A stretch of 64,000 bases of DNA, taken from positions 17,341,501 through 17,405,500 of the forward strand of contig NC_092569.1 in assembly GCF_037975245.1 (NCBI RefSeq), in the 5' to 3' direction. Position numbers and translations under genes: made by a program. The number at the start of each line of letters is the position of its first letter. Position 1 is the stretch's first letter. Positions 49,313 to 64,000 of the stretch are shown piece by piece. The DNA comes from Apostichopus japonicus (lineage: Eukaryota; Echinodermata; Holothuroidea; Aspidochirotida; Stichopodidae). The notes under the pieces are model-generated. The model worked only from the letters and a program-made list of their open reading frames with translations, had not been told where the DNA came from and searched no databases.

Positions 49313-51020
49313 CAGTGGCGTCGCCAAGGGGGGCAGGGGGGCACATGCCCCCTGGAAAACCTATTGCCCCCCCCCCCGAGTGCCCCCCTATCTGGGATTT
49401 GGGTTGGTAAAAAAAATTGATATATATATTTTGTTATATTCAACTCCCATCATCTGAGTTGGTTTTTCATAAGGACAAAGAAGCACAGTAATTCGTATTT
49501 TCTTCAAATGAGCTGCGAAAAAATGAAAAAGTTTATCCTCGAACGTCGGGTATCGAAGTCGTAACCCGCGCCATCACAACAGGTGTCGATATTTACATTG
49601 AATGTGTCCGTGCTCACGCCATACCAGCGGATATACACGTCCGCTTCGCGAGCTACATGACTGTGAGAAGGGAGGGTACTGCAATATGTTGCCTTGGTCT
49701 GAGGTTGACAGGTTAGGAGCTGACGAAATGTGAGAATGTGAGGGTCCGCAGGCACCATACTTGCCTATATTTGTGGACCCATATATTAACCCTGTTGTGT
49801 AGGGAGTGCAGAGGTCATTTGAGGTCAGATGCTTGTAGGAACAAATGGCGAATGTTCACACCTACATACTGAGCCATACTCGATGTGTGATCAAACTTTG
49901 GATTGCATGGTGAGATCCCTGATAGGAGCCAATAACGATGCTGGAACCTGTTACATCTTTATAGATAATGGGCGAAAACGAGAAGGACAAGAAAGGAGTC
50001 GGTGGTCATGCACACATTAATTCAACAAATGTAGGTTTTATTGATATAGGGTTAGGCATAATAACGACAGCATGTGGTTCATATCCTCTGCAAAATTCTG
50101 CACCTTGTTAAAATCATTACCTCAAAAATAGCAATTTCTGGAGATATCTTCAGATCGAATTTAGCATCAAATGTGGCAGCATTTTGCATCTAGCCCATCC
50201 TCGGTACGCGAAAATTTTCCAAAGGGGAGGGGCGCAGTGGCGGCGGAACCGGGGGGGGCTTGGGGGCTCACCCCCAATGAAAAAGTTGAGGGGGCAAATG
50301 CATGATAAGCCCCCCTCCAATATTTGCCAAGGTTCCGAAACGTGCATCTGCCCATTTTTCAATGCATACTTGTCGATCTGTCCGATGCAGACGTATACTA
50401 TATAGGTGTAATTATTTTAGTAAATGCTGGGGGACCCTCGGCCCGTCCTCTGGCTATAGACCACATTGTCACCCCAACCGCGTCTTCACGCCACGTGAAA
50501 AGTGGAAGCAGTGAGTGTGAGTACCGGTAAGCGCAACACAACTTCGTCTTAGGCCAATGACTTGCTTCATTTCAGCCAGTTCTCCAACATCCTCTCATTA
50601 CACTCAAAAACGTCTTTGCGAGTACACTACGAGTAATAGCTACTCTCTTAAAACAACATCGAATATACAAATTACAATGTTTTTACAGACTTTTACGTGC
50701 AATCTGAGAAATTTCAGGCTTGAGACCCATATTTTAGGGCTAGGTATTCGCAGCACAAAACACTCGGGAAGTGCCGTTTCCGGCCATCTGGGGGTTTGAA
50801 AAACCCAAACTTTTCTTGTACGCTCCGCGCCAACCGATGGTGGCGCTCCGCTTAGATAAATTTCTACACATTAGCCCCCCCCCAATAATGTTCCCGTTCC
50901 GCCGCGCCTGGAGGCCCCCTCCCCTTAGACCCCTCCCCAGGACGGCGATCCGTATCCACCTAAGTGCCCCCATCAAATGCTGGTGCCCCCCCCAGACTTA
51001 AAAGTCTGGTGACGCCACTG
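49313..51020. mobile_element. 1.7-kb non-autonomous hAT element
   Basis: The left end is CAGTGGCGTCGCCAAGG and the right end is the complement of GGTGACGCCACTG, giving about 15-bp inverted termini with two mismatches. The element is flanked by a perfect 8-bp duplication CTTGTATG at 49305-49312 and 51021-51028. The gene 0 and gene 2 flanks are continuous across the insertion point, so the empty site is visible in paralogs (for example near 3810). No transposase frame is seen. A second terminus-like CAGTGGCGGCGGAACC lies inside at 50235. Confidence 0.88.
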
Positions 51021-52287
51021 CTTGTATGTTGCTAGATAGTGTGCAACTGAACCCAACCCTGTATTATCATGTTTTGTTTATGCTTGTACTACATCATCAC
51101 ATCGATATAGGGAAAATTCGTAGCTTCGACAACACAAAAGATAAAGATGGATGCCAACATCAGCATAGGTGAATATTTTCATGGTCCTTTGGCTACTTAA
51201 CAACTAAGCAATGTCGTATCATTGACAAAAGAAAAAAATAAACTTATATATACCAACTTGCATGTTTACATTGTAAGATACTTTACATAACGGCCTAAAA
51301 ACTAACTGTGTTTTCCAAAATAAAATTGCATATTTGGCACACATAAATATGTCTCTATTTAACGTGATTTTCTATTACGTTTATAACCTTGTGCAGATTA
51401 TTGTTTTGGGGAAGTTAATGATAAAACGGAAAGAATTTCTTGCGTAAACAAATGGACACTTCCGAACAATAACAGTGGTAATTTAGTTTAATTAATAGAT
51501 ATTAAAGTCTAGACTCCAATGTTTATGGTAGCTAGATAAACGGGTTGTGGTGAATGACTGCCATTGAAGCATAACGATAATGTCATAGTCTATCTAAAAA
51601 CTGTTTCTTATAAAATTCCCAACAATATAAAGTTAACTATTTTGTTGTGTATACGTACCAATTATTGGCTTGAAATTTGGGGCGGGGGGAGGGGGTGAGG
51701 GTCGAATTGAGGAAGTATACACAAAGACCCGGGGAAAGTACTTAATACATTTTCTATATCAATCTCAAAAGTCTAACTTGCGATCTGGCTACTTGGCTAC
51801 AAGGTTAAATAAGAAAGAACATATGCAGACCTTCCTGATTTATAAAATGCAACCTCGATCTGTCCAGTCAGGCCAGCGATGACTAAAACTCGCCCAACAA
51901 AGTTGTGGGAAATTACTATAGTTAGATGTGGTACACAAACACGAAATCAGCATACCCCTAACATATTACCGTTCATTAGCAGTCAGAAGCCAAAAGTGAA
52001 CATAGATAGGTACATCAATCAGTTCTATGGCCCTGCTGATTGGGTAGAATATTACAATGGGATCCAGCAAGTTCTATTTCGGGTCCACCGTGGATGTAAG
52101 TCAATGGAACAATTATGGTTGTGGTACGCCGACATCTTTGAGGACAGTGTTCAGCCATATTTGATATTCTACCATAATACTGAAATTCGTTGGTGCCCTC
52201 TGTTAATATGAAGTCATATATGAATACCAAAAAAGATCAGCCTGTGTCGACTGAAGTACAATATAGCAGGACACGGGATCGTGTTTA

Positions 52288-52575
52288 AACTCAGTTTATC
52301 ACTCAACAGAGTATATCGAATTGGATATGGCACGCCACAAGTGCAATAATTCGATTAACCGAGTTTATCGCCGTTAACTCTTTCGACCGATAAACTGAGT
52401 TTATCGATAAACTAAGTTTATCTCTCGATAAACCGAGTTCATCGAATTGGATACGGCGTGCCACATGTGCGATAATTCGACTAACCGAGCTTATCGCTAT
52501 TTTACTCTGTTTTTTATCGATAAACTGAGTTTAACTGCGATAAACTCGGTTTATCGAATTATTGCACATGTGGAA
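52288..52575. repeat. palindrome-rich insert built on CGATAAACTGAGTTTATCG
   Basis: Two direct units with period about 126 bp (CGAATTGGATATGGCACGCC at 52317 and a variant at 52443). They are interlaced with inverted words such as GATAAACTGAGTTTATC and TAACCGAGTTTATCG. The partner spacer has unrelated sequence at this point. It is probably a decayed MITE or satellite-like element. Confidence 0.75.
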
Positions 52576-53561
52576 TAATATATCATCTTAAATATTATCA
52601 AATGTGAATACAGAGAAAATGTCTACATTCTCGATCGTTTTAGTTCGAAATATTCCAGCATGTGATAACTACCGTACGTAACATTCAAACTAACGACTTA
52701 TACGACGTTGCTTTTCCCACGTATCTAAAATTTAAAGTAAGCAGAATATGATTAAAATCGGTCTGTTTGAATTTGATGGTGGTAATTGTTCTTGTACGTT
52801 GTGATGATAAAGTAAGTGGAATATAATAGGAAGTCCTTACATTGGCTTTATGTTTTACATGACAAAGAATTCTAGTTTGCACCGTGTTTTTAATGTTTAT
52901 GGCATGAGCACACTGCCTGATGATACTGCTATTCCTCGGAGGTAACTTATGCAAGAATGCTGATACCCGTGACATTATTAACTATACCCAGAATTATCAA
53001 CATACCCATAAGTCTGCAGTGAATCAGTCATATACCGTACTGAATATCGTCATTGGAATATCTTGTGTGGAAAGTTCAGACATATAAATAAATCAACTAT
53101 CACATAGATTTTTTTTTTAATCCAGTACACGAGGCAAATGATTCCGAAAAGGCAATTTCATGGTGTACTAAGTCAATATGTACATCAATTACGTTGCAAA
53201 ATGTAATAAATGACGCAAAATAAAATGCTAACATGTTCCGCCGCAAATGTTATTTTAGCAGAACTTGTGCTCATTTTTGGCGCAAAATGAAATATTCCTT
53301 GAACGAGTTATGTAATAATTTGTTGACGCAAAATGTAATCAAAACATAACGAGAAATGTAACAACGTATAATGTAATACCCTGTGTCAACCAAGACAAGC
53401 GCAATGTGTGCTCTGTTTTTTTCATTGAATATTGCTGGAATTTCTTACACCGCTAATATCATTCGGAACGAATAGTTATTACTGATGAATAGGTGGAACG
53501 CCCTTAATATTATTTGAATGTAGAAAATCATAACGAAATTTTATTTTCAAATTGATTAGAA

Positions 53562-53786
53562 ATGTCAGATAAGTATAGACAAATATTTCCTTCTGTATTA
53601 ATACCGTTGAAAATTGTACCAATTTGTACCTGTATAATACCAAATATAACGAACCTTCAAAAAGCGGATATAATCTACTGGCTAACACATCGTCTAAAAA
53701 AATCCTCTACTTGTAATTACAAAACAGTACGCTATATTTCTCATACCGTCGGATTTCCCCCAATATTTAAGACAGATGTTCATTGA
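53562..53786 (+). CDS. copy 2 of the weak small ORF, 74 aa
   Basis: Counterpart of 16067-16327. It keeps NITNLQKADIIYWLTHR exactly but diverges and stops earlier (KTDVH). Two in-frame 3-nt gaps separate the copies. The family is unknown and coding status is doubtful. Confidence 0.18.
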   Translation: MSDKYRQIFPSVLIPLKIVPICTCIIPNITNLQKADIIYWLTHRLKKSSTCNYKTVRYISHTVGFPPIFKTDVH

Positions 53787-55369
53787 GTTTTTGATTCGCT
53801 TCCTCGTTTTACAATAAGCGTTTCCGATAGTATGTTATTGCTACTATTATTTATTTTTTGGGAGGGGATGCGGTATTCACATTTGAACATGTCAATAAAA
53901 TAAAGTTGTGTTTCGGCAAAAAATTGAGGAAATAAAATTACTAAGCTCGAAGAATAAACTTTGACAAAATGGGCTACAATAAACAGAATGAACTCCATTA
54001 TTTTATTATTGATATAATTAATGTAAACTATGTAAAATTGAAATTAGGCCGAAATTAATTCTCATTATCAACCGACTTGATAAAAGACAGGCCGTTTCCG
54101 TACGATATTTGCATTATTTTGTGAGTAAAGTGTACGACGAGGGAATACACGTGGATGTACATTTCGTATAAAATGTAAATAATATTATGATATTATAAAA
54201 ATACACGAGGATAATATAAATATAAACTACCCGATGATAAACTAGAAATACCTTTTTTAAGTTTAGTGTAACTATATTCCAACAATACTGAAGCATTTTA
54301 TCAGAAGTTGAGCCTAAACATCCAAGGTTCTATGTTAAATAATCAGTAACATAATTAGAAACGATTTTATTATATTTTGATAAGGGCGGGGAGAAAATTG
54401 CTTGATAGACCATCTTTTAGTCTCCTCATTAATGGCAGAGAAGACAAATGGAGTGTCGAATACCAATATTCTCTGATATTGTCTCCCGTATAAGTGAGCC
54501 TACGTTTGTCAGTTTGATTCACAAAAGTTCATACTACGAAGATCTCTTATAACAGATACAAGACAATATCCGGTTTTATCCCCACCCCCCCCCCCCCCCG
54601 ATCACCGTAAATGGCACTTCTCGGGCTTGAGAATGACTAACCAGATGTACACATTTTTTCCTGAGAATCAAGTATTTCCCAATATTTTGTTCACCCATAA
54701 CCTTCTTAAGATTGACACCAGTCACACATCATGTTCGACCTCATCGCATCTCCTATGGATCATTGCTTTCGTAAGTGATTCTACTTTGCGGCCCACAATA
54801 CCCGTCATCCCCACTTTTCAAGGTTTTAAGCCCATTATTTGTTCAGAATTTCTCGTGAATAAATTCACTTCAAAACATACCCATAATGTTGCACACTATT
54901 TTATCTATGGACAACCATAATAGCAAAACCTCCTTCAGCCCTTAACAGACCGGTCAAAATTGCACGAGTAGAGGGAATTATAATGAAGAACGTTGGTCAG
55001 GGAATTCTCGAAAATTCAGACAAAGTTAATTTATTGGTGTACAAATATTAAAGTCTCTTATAACGGCTACTATAAAACTTCGTTAAAGGAAATGAAAAGA
55101 TACCAAATATTTCCGAAACCGAACACTACACACGTAGATAGTTTGAAGGCCGTTCATCATTTTCATGCTCACTGGTATGATGTGATATCTGCTGTTAGCT
55201 TCACAAATTCGAATACTTGAAATTAGACTGTAATAAATAAATTGTACCTGTTTATTGTGCGATGCCCTTCATTATTTTCATTGCGAAAGACACACACTTT
55301 CAAATTCATCACACACTGAAAGCTTCGATTCTCCATCTGCCTTGAGTTTGACAGAAAGGTAGCGAACTG

Positions 55370-55490
55370 CAAACGCCTTGGCTTTGCGTTGACGAGCGCG
55401 TCAGGTTGATGTCATGGGTACGATGGATAGCCACCAATGCAACGCCATTCAATATATCTTCTCTCATAGTTGTTCTAAACGATAATGTGT
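55370..55490 (-). pseudogene. frame-broken copy of hAT transposase tail
   Basis: Aligns with the relic at 17057-17188. It retains DILNGVALVAIHR and then loses the frame before the RRLQF part. Confidence 0.4.
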
Positions 55491-57499
55491 ATTGCTCAAT
55501 ACGAAAAAAAACAAAACATATTGCCTTCCTTTTCAATATGGAAATATTGACTACACTAGGTAAAAAAAATAATCAGAAAAACAGCGTTGGGAATGAAAAA
55601 TGTCAGTCAGTCAAATATGGAGAAAAAAAAAACTACGGCATCCAATTCAATCGAAGCGAACATGATATGATGAAAGTAGGTTCGAAAGCTGATAGGAAGA
55701 GGGTCCGAAACAGGAGGCAGGTATGTAATATTGTACTTCATCGTGCATAGTCCATTCTTTCTAACGTTCACCAATGCCAAGTTAGAAGAGAGGAGGAAGA
55801 TGTTTGGGCGGCAGTGATCTGACAGGTTTCCTCACCACACTGTACTGGCTTTCAGCATTTGTGTCCTCGTAACAACTTAGCGCACCTAGTATAACTAGCT
55901 GTCATAACGACTCACATCGCAATGAGTCCTCGAAATGTCACTGCGGTCGATGTGTTTCCAAACATGAAAAGATTTTAGGGAAGTTCAGATGATGCAGTAT
56001 TGCCACTTGCAGTATGCAGTAGCCGATCATTTTTTCGAATGCCGGTGCCAATTAACTTGTTGTTACATTTTATCACAACTAGTCCATCGAAATGAGCAAA
56101 ATATAGCTGATTACGAAGTCAAAACATATTACCGTAGATGCCAATGGGATATTGCGATATGATGAGACAAGGACCTTGACGATTTTGGGGGAAGCCCCTT
56201 ACAATTTTTATAACTCTGCGGTTTGCCTCTAGGCTGTCCTTCAAAGTTTACGATATGTTACTATAACTACCACACATAAACATACACGGGCCGCACTTCA
56301 TGAATGAACTTAGTAGTATATTAATACGCCAGTGGCATTTCCACTAATTTCTTTATGTCTACTATCCGATTGATTGTATAGGCAAATTCCAACGGAAGCA
56401 ACCTCAGATATAATGCGTGTAAAATTGATCAATGTTGCCATAATGTTGCTTTCACAGTCATGGGTCTCTTTGATAACTGCATGCATCAAATAAAATTTAG
56501 TAGACAGCAGTGATGCAAATAACTTACAGATCCCTTTCTTGGCTGCCATTGTGCTATAGTTACTAACAGGTGATACAGCCGATGTTCAGCGCTGTACGTG
56601 TATTTTTAAGTTTCCCGCAACTATTTTTCTATGGAAATAGGAAAGATGTTGGGATTTTCATCCCTATAGATATCGCTAGACATTGCTAGATATCCATACA
56701 GTACAGTATCCTTAAGATTTCTTGGGATTTTTCGGTGCCTGTATTTGGGACATTGCAAAATCGGGAGTGGTCACACTGCATGTAGGTCAGTGCACGACCT
56801 CCAGACATCACTAATACACAACCCGATCACTTGTAAGCGACGACGTGGTGTGTGGCCAGATGTTGCCATGTTCATGGAACTACGGGCGAAGGTCATTAAT
56901 TAAGTTTCGTAATTCACCAGGAAGCGATTAGAGGGGTGGGCGTAAGGTTGTGGGGCGCGCGTTTTCATACAAATGGGAACAATCTCGACAAGTGATGGGT
57001 GTGTCCGCCCGCCCCCCTCCCCTCTCCGCCCATGATACACCCTTGGATCCACTACATGATATTCACAGGAGATGTGCTCAATTCTCCAAGCACATGCGAA
57101 ATGTATTTTTAGATTCATTTTACGAGTAACGATACTATAACTGGGGTAACAATTAGCATTCAGGTTGGAGTTTATAACATTTTATATCTGGATGGCAGTG
57201 TTGCATCGAAGGAAATAGGTCTAGTGCAGTTCGCATATAGATCCTGGTCTAATACCGAAATGCGTCATGTTGCCCGACGACTTGGTCGAGTTTGAGACCA
57301 GCCACAGCCTGTTTGTTTCATAGCACAATAAAACAATAGTTTAAGGCGTTCATAAACACACACGCGTTATTATAGACCATATGGTCTAAATATAGACATT
57401 AGTGAGAGAGGAAAAATGGAAACTTCAAAAATGGTGAAGCGCAGGCCCCTTCCGAAATTCTCTGCCCTGTGTATATAATAGGGATCAGCGCTGTTATTA

Positions 57500-57690
57500 T
57501 GTCACTGTTCCTCTTTCTCTTCCCGGTGTCTTTTTCTTCTACTTCCTCCTTTTCTCCTTTTTCTGTCTTTCTTCTTCCCCCCCCCCTTCCTTCCTCTCCT
57601 TCCTCCTCTTTTTTTTCTTTCTTTCTTTTTTCCCTTTCTTCTCCTCACGTTTTTTTTTCTCTCCTCCTTTTCTAACCCGCCAAAAGCCCC
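57500..57690. repeat. pyrimidine-rich tract
   Basis: C/T-rich low-complexity run, the duplicate of 19955-20110. Confidence 0.8.
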
Positions 57691-58339
57691 CCTCCCCCCC
57701 CCCCCACTGGAAACGCGCCTCATAACAAAGATGTAAATTCAGACACTTTTGCTCTCATTCGGTTTTACACGTTGCAGAGTAATGTTTGCATTTTTAACAC
57801 ACAAGATTATTCCATTTAGTCCTGTATGGGTTGGGTGGGGATGGGGGTCTGGTTTATCAAATATACGAAAAAAGTTCTTTGGCAAAATTGTAGTACAAAT
57901 TATATCAATAGTAAGGTCTACACGCCATATTATGCTAATAACTATTGATGAATTTCGGTGTGTATTTTGTTTACGACTGGTGTCTCCGTTTCTCTTTTTA
58001 CAAAATTTTACAAATTAAATAAAAACTCGAACTCTTTTTTTGTATTATTACTTTATTTATTGAAATTTAAGTATTGTTGATGTCTCTTAATTATTTGCAG
58101 TGATAAACGACCCACCAGTAGAGCAATGTAGGTTTTTGCTCCGATATTTCAAGTTGTCATTCACTTTCGAACAAGGACCTTTTTCAGTGAATGGTCCAAT
58201 TTAAAGGTTTAATGTTTTCTTATGTTGTTATCCATAAAGTCTATCCCAACCACGCTCCGTTTGGTCATATGTATTTAACTTCTGCATTATAACAAAAATG
58301 AATCGAAAATGCTTAGTTTTAGTCATCTTGTTCATCAAC

Positions 58340-63349
<5,010 letters not shown>

Positions 63350-64000
63350 CTATTGATGAGAAGAAGAATAATCAACAAAAACATAAATATGTTATGTTTA
63401 ATGATAGTAAGTGCTTGTAAAGAACTATTGATTTTACTCAATCTCAGTTACCAACTAATTATTAATAGGAAAATTACAAATGCAATAAATTTTCTGAAAA
63501 CAACTATTTCAAAATAGTTAATAATCTAAATGGTTATACAAGAAATATATTCATATGTCTTATTGGGGGGGGGGGGGGGGAGGGTTAAGCATTGTCAGGA
63601 AGTTAAACTCAAACTCAATAAATAATATAAATCCATTCAAACACAAACTTATTTTAAATGCTATATTGATTTGTGTAGTATTATTTACACGGAGATTGGC
63701 TATCCATTCAAGGAACACAGATGACTATGTGACAATATAAGTTTTTCGAAGCGCTGTGTATGTGATGAGAAATAAATGAAGATTGAAGAAACAAGTTACT
63801 AATTTCGGATTTTGCTTTCTTAGATTAAAGAAAATGTGAAAGATATATGTTTGTTAAAATTAAGTTTATGAAATGATTTTCATTCCAGCATATCATTAAG
63901 GTCGATATGAGATTTTCTTGTATTTGCTTATAGAAGTAGCAACTTTTCGAGTGAATAAATAGAACGTCCCAAATAATCTTTAAATATTGTATTTACAAAG
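63350..64000 (-). other. start of intron 1 of gene 4
   Basis: Non-coding, near-identical to 25760-26330, with a poly-G run near 63566-63582. The window ends inside this intron. Confidence 0.7.

Larger units (their letters stand above)
51150..58260. repeat. 7-kb spacer block, copy 2 (partner at 13746-20700)
   Basis: Colinear with the gene 1-2 spacer. Copy-specific parts are the palindromic insert at 52288-52575 and a different segment near 56210-56365. The pyrimidine tract 57500-57690 ends in a poly-C run. It contains no gene with a recognised domain. Confidence 0.75.

Noticed and set aside
57469-57723. Ser/Pro/Phe-rich and Lys/Arg-rich frames
   Set aside because: Both strands of a pyrimidine-rich low-complexity tract.

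Overview
This is a piece of an AT-rich animal genome with introns, long (TA)n tracts and many decayed transposable elements. It carries a tandem array of paralogous secreted-protein genes, all on the minus strand. Each gene combines fibrinogen C-terminal (FBG), trypsin-inhibitor-like (TIL), von Willebrand factor C-like (VWC) and EGF-like modules. This suggests a marine invertebrate deuterostome. I favour an echinoderm, possibly a sea cucumber, because fibrinogen-like proteins are known there, but that is inference.

I joined the short open stretches into spliced genes by matching GT-AG boundaries and codon phase across paralogs. Gene 2 (20783-28897, 8 exons, 556 aa) and gene 3 (40702-47940, 8 exons, 554 aa) are complete. 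Gene 4 (58340-63349) has every exon except the signal-peptide exon, which should lie past the right edge. Gene 0 shows only its signal-peptide exon (2257-2337); its body lies left of the window. Gene 1 (9733-12237) is a pseudogene. The protein order is: signal peptide, short linker, an FBG domain missing its last exon (FBG-A), TIL, VWC-like, EGF-like, then a complete FBG domain (FBG-B). The last exon of FBG-B carries a Tyr/Cys-rich insertion where the ligand pocket normally lies.

The layout is built from duplicated blocks. About 13.75-26.5 kb (spacer plus gene 2) matches about 51.15-64 kb (spacer plus gene 4). About 10.4-13.7 kb (gene 1) matches 43.1-46.2 kb (gene 3). The signal-exon flank occurs at 1-4.8, 26.3-31.05 and 45.8-52.1 kb, with a further partial copy at 35.7-37.2 kb. 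The simplest reading is that a two-gene block (genes 1+2) was copied to give genes 3+4, after which gene 1 lost its first exon and its 3' exons. The spacers hold transposon debris: a 1.7 kb non-autonomous hAT element with a perfect 8-bp target duplication, a 410-bp hAT MITE, a Penelope-like GIY-YIG relic, a hAT transposase C-terminal relic, tRNA-like SINE heads and palindromic repeats. I found no functional tRNA or rRNA gene and no CRISPR array.
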